64,000 nt of DNA from CAVVSD01 sp963757125 (GTDB taxonomy: Bacteria > Actinomycetota > Thermoleophilia > Solirubrobacterales > Solirubrobacteraceae): the NCBI GenBank assembly GCA_963757125.1, contig CAVWQP010000005.1, positions 124,001-188,000 of the forward strand. Reading direction: 5' to 3'. Each line of letters opens with the position of its first letter. Position 1 is the first letter of the stretch. The notes below the pieces were generated by a model. It had not been told where the DNA came from and ran no database searches. It saw only the letters and a list, made by a program, of their open reading frames with translations. The position numbers and the translations under genes were made by a program. Positions 25,225 through 34,089 of the stretch are shown here, piece by piece.

Positions 25225-26673
25225 GTGCCCGAGATGCTCATCGGCGGCGAATGGCGTGGGGCCACGTCCAGCCAGGAGATCGAGGTCGTCAACCCGGCGA
25301 CCGAGGAGGTCGTCGGCACCGTCCCCAGCGCAGACGCCGCCGACGTCGACCTGGCGGTCGCGACCGCCGGCCGGGCGTTCGCGGACTGGTCGGCGACGGA
25401 TGCGGAGGCGCGGGCGCACGTCCTGGCCCGGGCCGCCGATCTCATCGAGGAGCGCGCGGCCGACGTCGCCGCCGTGCTGACCTCCGAGCAGGGCAAGCCG
25501 CTCGCGGAGGCGCGCGGCGAGGTCACGCACCTCGCGCATGGCGTGCGCTACTACGCCGAGGCCGCCACGAAGGTCACGGGGACCTACCAGAGCCTGCCGT
25601 CGACCTTCGGCCCGGCGTACGGGCAGGTCGTCCGCCGCCCGATGGGCGTCTGCGTCGCGATCACGCCGTACAACTTCCCCCTGACGCTGCTCGGCACGAA
25701 GGTCGCACCCGCTCTGGCGATGGGCAACACGGTCGTGGCCAAGCCCGCGGCCACGACGCCGCTGGCCACGCTCGAGGTCGCCCGCATCTTCGCGGAGGCC
25801 GGCGTCCCCGACGGGGTGCTCAACGTCGTCACGGGCCGCGGCTCGGTCATCGGCGACGCGCTCGTCGGCCACCCGGACGTCCGCCGCGTCGCGTTCACGG
25901 GCTCGACGGAGGTCGGGCGCCATGTGGCGGCGATCGGCGCGCCGCAGATGAAGCGGCTGTCGCTGGAGCTCGGCGGCTCGGACCCCGTGATCGTCTGCGA
26001 GGACGCCGACGTCGACGCCGCGGTCAAGGCGGTCATCATCGGCCGCTACTGGAACGCGGGCCAGGCCTGCCTCGGGTGCAAGCGCGTCTACGTGCACGCA
26101 TCGGTGTACGACGACTTCGTGGGCGGGCTCGTCGACCGCGTCGCGCGGTACGAGCCGGGCGACGGCACCGTGAAGGCCGAGAAGCCCCGGCTGCGGATGG
26201 GCCCGATCCACACGCGGGCGGGCCGCGACGAGCTCGTCGACCAGCTCGAGGACGGCGTCGCGAAGGGCGGCGAGCTGCTCGTCGGCGGCGGGACCGACGG
26301 CCACGACCGAGGCTGGTTCCTGGAACCCGCGGTCGTCGCCAACCCCGGCGAGGACTCGCGGCTCGTGCGCGAGGAGGTCTTCGGCCCGGTGCTCCCGGTG
26401 TTCCCGTACACGGACTTCGACGACGCGCTGCGCCGGGCGAACGACACGTCCTACGGCCTGGGCTCGTCGATCTGGACGCACGACGTGCGCAGGATCCACC
26501 GCGCCGCGCAGGAGATCGACGCCGGCATGACCTGGGTGAACCAGATCCACTACGGCTACGACGAGCTGCCGTTCGGCGGGATGAAGGACTCCGGGTTCGG
26601 CAAGGAGCACGGCCTGGAGGCGATGGACAGCTACGTCGAGCTCAAGAGCGTCGTCGTCGGAGGCCTCGCCTGA
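25225..26673 (+). CDS. Aldehyde dehydrogenase, NAD(P)-dependent
   Basis: The 482-residue ALDH has LELGGSDPVIVCED (catalytic Glu), RYWNAGQACLGCKRVYV (Cys nucleophile in GQACLG), and ITPYNFPLTLLGTKVAPAL for the cofactor. It oxidises an aldehyde to an acid, probably a ring-opening product or a semialdehyde, with 3'-end overlap to the enoyl-CoA hydratase (TGATG). GTG start. Next to a crotonase, it may perform, as separate genes, the two steps that one ALDH-hydratase fusion (PaaZ) does in E. coli; this is inference. Confidence 0.9.
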   Translation: MPEMLIGGEWRGATSSQEIEVVNPATEEVVGTVPSADAADVDLAVATAGRAFADWSATDAEARAHVLARAADLIEERAADVAAVLTSEQGKPLAEARGEVTHLAHGVRYYAEAATKVTGTYQSLPSTFGPAYGQVVRRPMGVCVAITPYNFPLTLLGTKVAPALAMGNTVVAKPAATTPLATLEVARIFAEAGVPDGVLNVVTGRGSVIGDALVGHPDVRRVAFTGSTEVGRHVAAIGAPQMKRLSLELGGSDPVIVCEDADVDAAVKAVIIGRYWNAGQACLGCKRVYVHASVYDDFVGGLVDRVARYEPGDGTVKAEKPRLRMGPIHTRAGRDELVDQLEDGVAKGGELLVGGGTDGHDRGWFLEPAVVANPGEDSRLVREEVFGPVLPVFPYTDFDDALRRANDTSYGLGSSIWTHDVRRIHRAAQEIDAGMTWVNQIHYGYDELPFGGMKDSGFGKEHGLEAMDSYVELKSVVVGGLA

Positions 26674-27437
26674 TGCCCGTCACCTACGCGGCCGATGGCG
26701 CGATCGGCACGATCACCCTCGACAACCCGCCCGCGAACTCCTACGACATCGAGCTCATGCGCGAGCTGGCCGACGCGATCGGCACGGCGAGCGCGGACGC
26801 GGGCGTCCGCGTCGTGGTGCTGCGCAGCGCGAGCGAGCGGTTCTTCAGCGCGGGCGCGGACGTCAAGCGGTTCCTGGCGAACGACCTCGACGCGAACATG
26901 GACATGATCCGGCTCGCCCACGAGGCGCTCGCGAGCATCGCCCGGTCGCCCAAGCTGTTCGTCGCCTGGATCGCCGGGCACGCGCTCGGCGGCGGACTGG
27001 AGCTGGCATTGGCCTGCGACCTGCGCTACGCCGCCGAGGGCTCCTACCGGCTCGGCACCCCGGAGGTGACGCTCGGCCTGCTGCCCGGGAACGGCGGCAC
27101 CCAGCGCCTTCCCCGGATCATCGCTCCCGGGCCGGCGCTGGAGCTGCTGCTCACCGGCCGGCAGGTCGGCCCGGACGAGGCTCTGCGCCTCGGCCTCGTG
27201 GGCGGGGTGTTCGCCACCGTGGAGGAGTTCGAGGACCACATCGCCAAGCTCGCGGCGGGCCCGCCGCTGGCGATCGCCCACATCAAGCGCGCCGTCCACG
27301 AGGGCATGGAGCGCGACCTCGACGGCGGGCTGGAGCTCGAGCGCGAGCTCATCGAGGACCTGTTCCGCTCGAAGGACGCCGCCGAGGGTCTCGCCGCGTT
27401 CAGCGAGAAGCGCGCGCCGGAGTTCAGCGGGACATGA
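26673..27437 (+). CDS. Enoyl-CoA hydratase/isomerase (crotonase)
   Basis: A 254-residue crotonase with the oxyanion hole AGADVKRFL region, AWIAGHALGGGLELALACDLRYAAEGS, and EVTLGLLPGNGGTQRLPR holding the catalytic Glu. Length matches the family (about 260). It hydrates or isomerises an enoyl-CoA, placing the operon in a beta-oxidation-like stage after ring opening. The ATG follows TG of the ALDH stop, and its stop overlaps the next ALDH start (ATGA). Confidence 0.9.
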   Translation: MPVTYAADGAIGTITLDNPPANSYDIELMRELADAIGTASADAGVRVVVLRSASERFFSAGADVKRFLANDLDANMDMIRLAHEALASIARSPKLFVAWIAGHALGGGLELALACDLRYAAEGSYRLGTPEVTLGLLPGNGGTQRLPRIIAPGPALELLLTGRQVGPDEALRLGLVGGVFATVEEFEDHIAKLAAGPPLAIAHIKRAVHEGMERDLDGGLELERELIEDLFRSKDAAEGLAAFSEKRAPEFSGT

Positions 27438-28936
27438 AGTCTGACGTCGACCGGAGGTCCGAGCTTGCGAGGACCGGAGGGCGAAACCACGCTGTCCTCG
27501 AACGGGGAGTCTTCCTCGACGGCGCCGTGCAGCCGATCGGTGACGCGACGCTCACCATCACGCACCCCGGCGACGGCCGGCTCGTCGGGCACGTGACCCG
27601 CGCCGGCGCTGACGAGGTCGACCGCGCGGTGCGCTCCGCGCACGAGGCGTTCCTGCAGTGGCGAACACTGGGCTACGCCGCGCGGGGAAAGGTCGTCGCG
27701 GCCGGCGCGGAGGCGCTGCACGCGCACGTCTCCGAGCTCGTCCCGCTGCTCGTCGCCGAGCAGGGCAAGACGCTGCGCGAGGCGCGGCTGGAGCTGCACA
27801 AGGCGGCCGAGACGCTCGAGCACCACGCCGGGCTCGCCAAGGAGGTCAGAGCCGCCTACGTGCACGGGCTCGACCCCGGCGTCGACGGTCGCGTCCTGCG
27901 CAAGCCGTTCGGCGTCGTGGCGGCGATCGTCCCCTGGAACTTCCCGACGACGCTGCTCGCCAACAAGCTCGGCCCCGCCCTCGTCACCGGCAACACGGTC
28001 GTCGCCAAGCCGGCCGACACGACGCCGTTCACGACACTGCGACTCGCTGAGATCCTCACCGAGGCCGGCCTGCCGCCCGGCGTGCTGAACGTCGTCACCG
28101 GCACCGGACCGGAGGCGGGCGAGGCGCTCATCACGCACCCGCTGACGCGCAAGATCGGCTTCACGGGGTCGACGGCGACCGGCGAGCGGGTCATGACGCT
28201 CGCCGCGAGGGGCTGCAAGCGGTTGACGCTCGAGCTCGGCGGGTCGGACCCGATGATCATCTGCGACGACGCCGATCTCGCGAGAGCCGCGAGCGCCGCC
28301 GCGATGGGCCGCTTCTACAACTGCGGACAGGCGTGCCTGGCGATCAAGCGCGTCTACGTGCTCGGGTCGGTGGCGGACGAGGTCATCGAGGCGATCGCGG
28401 CGAAGGCCTCGCGGCTGCGCATCGGGCTCGGGGCGGACGAGACGTCGCAGCTCGGCCCGATGCACACGGAGCGCCAGCGGGCGATCATGGAGGACCAGAT
28501 CGCGCGGACGCTGGCCGGCGGCGGCGAGGTGGTCGCCGGGGGCGGGCGCCCGGACGATCCCGCGCTGGCGGGCGGATGGTTCCACGAGCCGACGGTCGTG
28601 GTCGATCCGCCGCACGACTCCCCGATGGCGCGGGAGGAGGTCTTCGGCCCCGCCCTGCCGATCTGGCGCGTGCGGGACTTCGACGAGGCGTTGCGGCTCG
28701 CGAACGACTCGCCGTTCGGCCTCGGCTCCTCGGTGTGGACCACGGACCTCGACCGCGCGGAGCGCGCGGCCGCGGAGATCGACGCCGGCTACACGTGGAT
28801 CAACTCACCGACCAAGGTCTACGACGAGCTGCCGTTCGGCGGCGTCGGCGCGAGCGGGTACGGCAAGGAGCACGGCTCCGAGGCCTTCGACCACTACACG
28901 GATCAGAAGTCGGTCGTCGTCAAGCGCTGGTCGTGA
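27434..28936 (+). CDS. Aldehyde dehydrogenase, second copy
   Basis: A 500-residue ALDH with LELGGSDPMIICDDADLA, RFYNCGQACLAIKRVYV (catalytic Cys) and VPWNFPTTLLANKLGPAL. It is different from the ALDH two genes upstream: it has an N-terminal extension rich in charged residues. It is translationally coupled to the crotonase (ATGA). The 3' end overlaps the convergent MetE-like gene by 17 bp. Substrate unknown; two ALDHs in one operon could handle two different aldehydes or give partial redundancy. Confidence 0.9.
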   Translation: MKSDVDRRSELARTGGRNHAVLERGVFLDGAVQPIGDATLTITHPGDGRLVGHVTRAGADEVDRAVRSAHEAFLQWRTLGYAARGKVVAAGAEALHAHVSELVPLLVAEQGKTLREARLELHKAAETLEHHAGLAKEVRAAYVHGLDPGVDGRVLRKPFGVVAAIVPWNFPTTLLANKLGPALVTGNTVVAKPADTTPFTTLRLAEILTEAGLPPGVLNVVTGTGPEAGEALITHPLTRKIGFTGSTATGERVMTLAARGCKRLTLELGGSDPMIICDDADLARAASAAAMGRFYNCGQACLAIKRVYVLGSVADEVIEAIAAKASRLRIGLGADETSQLGPMHTERQRAIMEDQIARTLAGGGEVVAGGGRPDDPALAGGWFHEPTVVVDPPHDSPMAREEVFGPALPIWRVRDFDEALRLANDSPFGLGSSVWTTDLDRAERAAAEIDAGYTWINSPTKVYDELPFGGVGASGYGKEHGSEAFDHYTDQKSVVVKRWS

Positions 28937-30095
28937 CCGCCGACCGGCCCCAGACGATCTCCGCCGCCTTGACCATCTCCTCCAGCTTGCGCCACTGCGA
29001 GTCCTCGTCGAGCTCGTTGCCGTGCATCGTCGAGGCGAACCCGCACTGCGGCGAGATCGCGAGCTGCGACACGTCGATGTACTGCGTCGCGCTCTCGATC
29101 TTGCGCACGAGCGAGTCGGCGGACTCGACCTCGGGGACCTTCGTGTTGACGATCCCGAGGTAGACGATCGGCCCCTTCGGCACCTGGCGCAGCGCCTCGT
29201 AGCCGCCCTCGCGGCTGATGTCCTCCCACTCGATGAAGAACGCGTCGTAGGGCAGCTCGGTGAAGAACCGCTCCGCGACGGGCTCGAGCGAGCCGGAGAC
29301 CATGTGGCGCGACTTCCAGTTCCCGCGGCAGAGGTGGATCGCGCGGGTCACGTCGTCGGGCAGGCCCTCGATGATCGCCCGGTCCGCCGCGATGCAGCGG
29401 TCCATGAGCGAGTCGAACGTCGACCCGTCCATCGCGGCGAAGATGCCCAGGTACTGCTCGTCGAGCAGCATCGGGTACAGCGGGTAGTCGAGCTGGACGT
29501 ACTTCAGGCCGGCCGCGACCGCCTCGTCGATCTGCTCGCGCTGGATCGACATCATGTGCCCGACGAGCTCCTCGTGGCTCTCGTACACGTTCTCCGTGAC
29601 GCCGTTCTTGTAGACGAAGGGCAGCTCGAAGAACGATCCGCAGGGGAACGTCACCTTGAAGCGGGCGTCGGTGATCGACCGCAGGAACTCGGTCTCGCGC
29701 ACGGCCGGGCTGTCGATCTTGCGCAGGCGGCGGTTGACCACGGGCAGGCCCTGGTAGCGCAGCTCGTTGCCGTCGGCGTCGAAGAACGGGACACCGTCGC
29801 CGCCGACCTGCAGCCCGTCGATGCTGTCGTAGAAGGAGCCCGTGAACATGAAGCGGCGGAACTCGCCGTCGGTCACGACCTCCAGGCCGATGTCGAGCTG
29901 GCGCTCGACGGCGCTGCGGATGCAGGCGTCCTCCAGCTCGTGGAGGTGGCTCAGATCCTGCTCGCGCTCCTCGGCGAGCAGCGCGGTGTGCTGCGGCGCG
30001 TAGACGCGCTCGATCTCCGCGTACAGATCGGCCGGGCGCAGCAGGCTTCCCACGTGGTCCGCGCGGGGCGGGGCGGGACGTGATGCATTGGACAC
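28920..30095 (-). CDS. Single-domain cobalamin-independent methionine synthase-like methyltransferase, second copy
   Basis: A 391-residue barrel of the MetE C-terminal type. Substrate end ADHVGSLLRPADLY; zinc ligands IHLCRGNWKSRH (His-x-Cys), Glu in EWEDISREGG, and Cys in SPQCGFAST. The N-terminal domain of true MetE is missing. It differs clearly from the copy at 15274-16464 and has a longer central region with RYQGLPVVNRRLRKIDSPAV. Together the two bracket the aromatic-CoA region, so they may handle methyl groups from methoxylated aromatics; that is an inference. Divergent from the transporter gene. Confidence 0.87.
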   Translation of the reverse strand: MSNASRPAPPRADHVGSLLRPADLYAEIERVYAPQHTALLAEEREQDLSHLHELEDACIRSAVERQLDIGLEVVTDGEFRRFMFTGSFYDSIDGLQVGGDGVPFFDADGNELRYQGLPVVNRRLRKIDSPAVRETEFLRSITDARFKVTFPCGSFFELPFVYKNGVTENVYESHEELVGHMMSIQREQIDEAVAAGLKYVQLDYPLYPMLLDEQYLGIFAAMDGSTFDSLMDRCIAADRAIIEGLPDDVTRAIHLCRGNWKSRHMVSGSLEPVAERFFTELPYDAFFIEWEDISREGGYEALRQVPKGPIVYLGIVNTKVPEVESADSLVRKIESATQYIDVSQLAISPQCGFASTMHGNELDEDSQWRKLEEMVKAAEIVWGRSAVTTSA

Positions 30096-30156
30096 GTCGG
30101 TCTCCTCTCCTCGGGCGCGAGCCTAGACCGCCCTGTGAGAACGCCGCACCCCGGAC

Positions 30157-30173
30157 GTTCCGGTGACCGGAAC
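30157..30173. promoter_or_regulatory. Perfect 17-bp palindrome, candidate operator
   Basis: GTTCCGGTGACCGGAAC is an exact inverted repeat (8 + 1 + 8 bp) in the 154-bp gap between the divergent MetE-like and solute-binding-protein genes. It is the most regular site in the gap, lying 62 bp from one start and 77 bp from the other, and so could control both. Odd-length GC-flanked palindromes of this type are common TetR/LacI-family operators. A TTGCGG (30180-30185) plus TACGGT (30204-30209) pair with an 18-bp spacer might be the rightward promoter. The regulator is not known. Confidence 0.5.
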
Positions 30174-30249
30174 AATTGGTTGCGGTCAATAGTCCGTTGT
30201 CTGTACGGTCGGACGAAGTCCTATCTCGTCTGACTCTGGGGAGGGTCCG

Positions 30250-31573
30250 TTGCGTACGAGGTTCAATCCTGCCGGCCCACGTGTGCTGGCGGCGATGGCG
30301 GCGTTCGCGCTCGCCCTCGCTGTCGGAGCTTGTGGAAGCGACGATTCGAGCGATTCCGGGGGTGGCGGCGGAGGCGGCGGAGAGTCGACGACCGCGAACG
30401 CCGTGGCGCCGAAGTGCGGAATGGGCAACGGCGAGAAGGCCTCGGGCGAGGCCATCAAGATCGGCGCCATCATCACCAAGCAGCCGGGTGTCGACTTCAC
30501 GGACATCACCAAGACGGCGAAGGCCGTGTTCGACTGCGTCAACGACAACGGCGGCATCAACGGCCGGCCCATGCAGTACATCGCGGAGACCGAGCAGACC
30601 AACCCGCAGCAGGTCGCGTCGCTGGCGACCAAGCTGTTCGAGCAGGACAAGGTGCTCGGCCTGGCCGGCAGCTCGAGCATCATCGACTGCGACGTCAACC
30701 ACAAGTACTACGAGCAGAACGACATCTACGTCATCGCGGCCGGCATCGCCCGTGAGTGCTACTTCGGGACGAACGTCCGCAACGTGAACATGGGCCCGTA
30801 CTTCTCCGCGCTCGGCGCGGCGCAGTACCTCGTCCGCCAGAAGGTGAAGGGGCTCGTCGCGTCGACCGGGAAGCTTCCCGGCGGGGACTTCAACAACCTC
30901 GGGGTCGAGCGAGCTGGCCAAGCAGAACAACATCCCGGGCAAGGCGACCCTCGAGCAGTTGCCGATCAACGACGGCGCGGCGCTGGCGCTGAAGCTCAGC
31001 CAGCTGGCGGGCGATGGCGGTGGCGTGGTGCTCACCTACACGGCGCCAGAGGCGCTGAAGATCCTGCAGGGCGCCGAGCAGCAGGGCCTGATCGACAAGG
31101 TCAAGTGGGCCTGCGCGACGCCGTGCAACGATGCCTCGATCTCCCAGGCGCTCGGGCCGGCGTGGAACGACAAGCTCGGCATCAACGCCGAGCTCAACCT
31201 CGTCGACACCACGGGGCCCGACACGCTGAACTGGCGAGCGGTGATCAAGCAGTACGCACCCAACGTGCAGGTGGGCTCGTTCAGCCAGATGGGCTATGTG
31301 GCGGCGACGATCGCCACCAAGGCCCTGCTGGGCATCAAGGGCGACGTCACGAAGGACTCGGTCAACCAGGCCTTCAAGGACACGAAGGACTACCAGACCG
31401 ACATCCTCTGCAAGCCGTGGTCCTGGGGCGGTAAGCAGTACCTGTCCAACTACGCGGACCGCACGATCGTGCCGCAGGACCACAAGTTCGTGCAGAAGGA
31501 GGACTGCTTCAACATCGCCCCGGTCCCGAGCAACTTCCTCGGCGAGCAGTACGCGGCGTCGGGAGAGGGATAG
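30250..31573 (+). CDS. ABC-transporter solute-binding lipoprotein (LivK type), frameshifted
   Basis: A TTG start after GGGGAGGG gives a lipoprotein signal, AALALAVGACGSDDSS with the lipobox VGAC, and a Gly-rich linker. The mature part has IKIGAIITKQPGVDF and NDNGGINGRPMQYIAETEQTN, the type-1 periplasmic-binding fold of amino-acid/aromatic ABC receptors. The frame is lost at a GGGG run near 30901-30904 and continues as SSELAKQNNIPGKATLEQLPIND to the TAG stop. It should bind a small acid outside the membrane. The ATPase and permease partners are not in this window. Single-base error is plausible. Confidence 0.8.
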
Positions 31574-31579
31574 CCGACG

Positions 31580-31611
31580 GGCGGCGCCGGGCCTCCGGGC
31601 CCGGCGCCGCC
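31580..31611 (+). terminator. Strong GC hairpin after the solute-binding-protein gene
   Basis: A perfect 14-bp stem, GGCGGCGCCGGGCC paired with GGCCCGGCGCCGCC around a TCCG loop, starts 7 bp after the TAG stop. No T-run follows, so it could be a Rho-assisted or L-shaped actinobacterial terminator, or a 3' stabiliser. The 118 bp beyond it, before the P450 leader, hold nothing that I can identify. Confidence 0.6.
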
Positions 31612-31809
31612 GAGACTCCGGGACTCTGATCGTTGTCTGACAGTTTTGGTGGACGGCAAAGCGGCCCCGATGTAGGTTCGCGACGCGTGTGAGCGCCGGT
31701 CCTCCCTCTCACCATCAACGGAGGCGCGTCATGCACATCCGGGTAGCAGGATCTCCGCTCGCCGGAAGGCTTCTCGCTCGACCCCGTCTCGGGGGCGTAG
31801 GCTCGGACC

Positions 31810-32967
31810 ATGAGCCACGCCGGGTCGGGCGCCACCGCGACGCGCGACGAGCTCTCGCGCGACCCGTACCCCACGTACCGCCGGCTGCGCGACGAGGGCG
31901 CGTGCGTGTGGCTCGAGGCGGCCGGGCGGTACGTCGTGCCGCGCTGGGAGGACGTCGTCGCGCTCGACGACCGCACCGAGATCACCGCGCGCGAGGACCC
32001 GTCGCTCATGACGCGCGCCATGGGCCGGACGATGCTCCGCGTCGACGGCGAGGAGCACGCGCGGCTGCGAGCGCCCGCGCAGTCGCCGCTGCGCTTCCGC
32101 GGGTTCGCCGATCGCTGGGGCGACATGTTCGAGCGCGAGGCCGACGCGCTGCTGCGCCCGCTGCGCGACCGTGGGCGCATGGACGTGCTCGGCGACTTCG
32201 CCGGGCCGTTCGCCGCACGCACCCTCAAGCTGCTGCTCGGCCTGGACACGGCGGGCGACGCCGACCTGGAGTTCGCGTCGCAGGCGTTCATCGACGGGAT
32301 CGGCAACTACGGCGACGACCGCGACACGTGGGAGCGCTGCGAGCGCGGCAACCGGCTCGTCGACGCGGCGATCGACGCCGCGTGGGACACCGCGGAGGAC
32401 GGCACCGTGCTGCGCGCGCTCGTCGACGCCGGGACGCTGAGCGACGACGAGATCCGCGCGAACGTCAAGCTGTTCATCTCCGGCGGCCTCAACGAGCCGC
32501 GCGACGTCATCGCCACGGCGCTGCACGCGCTGCTCGCCGACCCCGAGCAGGAGGCGCTCGTGCGCGAGGACCCCGAGAACCTCGGCAAGGCGACCGAGGA
32601 GAGCCTGCGCTGGATCTCGCCGATCGGGATGTTCCCGCGCGTCGTGCAGGAGGACACCGAGCTCGCAGGCGTGCAGCTCGAGGCCGGGACGCGGATCGGC
32701 GTGCTCATCGCGTCGGCCAACCGCGACGAGCGCCACTGGGAGGATCCGGACCGCTTCGACCTGCGCCGCGCCACGACGAAGCACCTCGCCTTCTCGCGCG
32801 GGCCGCACGTCTGCCCGGGCGCGTACGTCGCGCGCCAGCAGGTGGCGCGGGCCGCGCTGCCGGCCCTGCTCGCGCTGCGCGGCGTCCGCCTCGCGGCCGG
32901 CGACGTGCCCTATCGCGGGTGGGTGTTCCGCGGGCCGGCGCGGCTGGACGTGGCCTGGGCCGCTTGA
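31810..32967 (+). CDS. Cytochrome P450
   Basis: The 385-residue soluble P450 has the haem loop AFSRGPHVCPGAYVARQ (Cys thiolate), the ExxR of EESLRWISPIGMFPR and an N-terminal RDPYPTYRRLRDEG. The I-helix stretch reads SGGLNEPRDVIATA (about 225-232), where most P450s have AGxxTT; the acid-alcohol pair is replaced by Asn-Glu-Pro. Oxygen activation may therefore differ, or it may take peroxide. A cupin gene follows 46 bp downstream. A redox partner could be the ferredoxin at 10285. Confidence 0.9.
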   Translation: MSHAGSGATATRDELSRDPYPTYRRLRDEGACVWLEAAGRYVVPRWEDVVALDDRTEITAREDPSLMTRAMGRTMLRVDGEEHARLRAPAQSPLRFRGFADRWGDMFEREADALLRPLRDRGRMDVLGDFAGPFAARTLKLLLGLDTAGDADLEFASQAFIDGIGNYGDDRDTWERCERGNRLVDAAIDAAWDTAEDGTVLRALVDAGTLSDDEIRANVKLFISGGLNEPRDVIATALHALLADPEQEALVREDPENLGKATEESLRWISPIGMFPRVVQEDTELAGVQLEAGTRIGVLIASANRDERHWEDPDRFDLRRATTKHLAFSRGPHVCPGAYVARQQVARAALPALLALRGVRLAAGDVPYRGWVFRGPARLDVAWAA

Positions 32968-33013
32968 CCCGGGCTCGGGCGAGGTCCAGTCTGGGCCGCA
33001 GGAGGAACACGCC

Positions 33014-33583
33014 ATGCAGCAGGTCTTCAAGGCCATCGACTGGTTGCAGGTCCCGGACACGACGTGGCTCTCGCCGTTCCTGAACGCGAAGGACGTCAAC
33101 AGCGGCCTGGACTCGGAGCTGCTGGGCGCGTTCAGCCTCGCCATGGGCAAGATCCGCCCCGGCCAGCCCTCGACGGTCCACGTGCACCCGCTCAGCACCC
33201 AGGTGACGATGGTGCTCGAGGGGACGCTCGACATCCGGATGCGGAACCCGTCGCGTGACCCCTACACCGTCCACCTCGGGCCCGATCAGGCCGCGCTCGT
33301 CGAGCCGGGGACGTTCCTGCAGCTCGTCAACCCGGGGGACGCCACGACCCGGGTGCTGTACGTGGTCGGGCCGGCGTACGTGTTCGAGCAGCGGGGCGAG
33401 GAGGTCGTCTACGACGACTCCGTCGCGCTCCCGCAGCGCTGGGAGGAGATCGCGGCGGGCTCGCCCGAGTGGCTCGCGACGGTGTGGCGGGAGCGCTCCG
33501 GGTTCGACGGCGTCGAGGAGATGCGCGCGGCGCGCGAGGCCGCCCTGGCGCGCCTCGACGGCGCTCAGAGCGCGAGCACGTAG
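33014..33583 (+). CDS. Cupin-domain protein
   Basis: A 189-residue protein with cupin motif 1 PSTVHVHPLSTQVTMVLEGTLDIRMR and motif 2 QAALVEPGTFLQLVNPGD. Only part of the usual metal set is present (two His in HVHP, then Gln and Glu), so a metal-binding or sugar-binding role is uncertain. The C-terminal part is helical. Starts after AGGAGGAACACGCC. It is downstream of the P450 and its 3' end overlaps the convergent acetyltransferase gene by 19 bp. Confidence 0.75.
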   Translation: MQQVFKAIDWLQVPDTTWLSPFLNAKDVNSGLDSELLGAFSLAMGKIRPGQPSTVHVHPLSTQVTMVLEGTLDIRMRNPSRDPYTVHLGPDQAALVEPGTFLQLVNPGDATTRVLYVVGPAYVFEQRGEEVVYDDSVALPQRWEEIAAGSPEWLATVWRERSGFDGVEEMRAAREAALARLDGAQSAST

Positions 33584-34089
33584 CCGACGTACGTCGTCGC
33601 GAAGTGCTGCGACTGCATCCAGCCGTCGCGGCGCATGAGGCCGTCAGGGTCGAAGGACGGCCGGGTCAGGAAGCGCCCGCGCGTGAAGCCCATGCGCGTC
33701 CAGAACACCATCGCGTCCGCGCTCCAGCCCATGACCGAGCACTCGGCCTGCGCGAGCCCGCGCTCGCGGGCCAGGGACAGCAGCCCGTCGACCATCCGCC
33801 GTCCCCCGCCGCGCCCAGGGCGCTCGACGTACACGTCGGAGATGTACGCCGCCTCGGCGAACGTGACGGTCCCCACCGCGCGCGCCTCGTCGTCGACGAG
33901 CACCGTCGAGCACGGGTCGTCGAGGTGCGGCGCGAAGCGCTCCTGCGAACAGCCGAGCTCGAGCCACCACGCGAGCTGCTGCTCGGTCATGAGCCCGCCG
34001 TAGGCGCGGCGCGAGACCTCCGACTTGATGGCGCTCAGCTCGGGCAGGTCGGCGGTCGTGGCGGTGCGGAGCACCCCTCGGATTCTCAC
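33565..34089 (-). CDS. GNAT-family N-acetyltransferase
   Basis: The 174-residue protein has the GNAT core: VGTVTFAEAAYISDVYVERPGRGGGRRMVDGLLSLARERG, with a somewhat altered R-G-x-G pyrophosphate loop, and AECSVMGWSADAMVFWTRMGFTRG. It transfers an acetyl group from acetyl-CoA to an amine or peptide, substrate unknown. The GTG start at 34089 overlaps the stop of the DUF4396 gene (GTGA), so I prefer it over a GTG four codons later. Co-transcribed with the membrane gene upstream. Confidence 0.8.
   Translation of the reverse strand: MRIRGVLRTATTADLPELSAIKSEVSRRAYGGLMTEQQLAWWLELGCSQERFAPHLDDPCSTVLVDDEARAVGTVTFAEAAYISDVYVERPGRGGGRRMVDGLLSLARERGLAQAECSVMGWSADAMVFWTRMGFTRGRFLTRPSFDPDGLMRRDGWMQSQHFATTYVGYVLAL

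Noticed and set aside
30195..31639. Shared 9-mer CGTTGTCTG in the gaps before the solute-binding-protein and P450 genes
   Set aside because: Given the lengths of the two gaps, one shared 9-mer is expected by chance about one time in ten, and no symmetry is seen around it.
31731..31809. ATG with a good GGAGG site just before the P450 gene
   Set aside because: Its frame has no stop and simply runs through the P450 gene in a different frame, without protein-like features.
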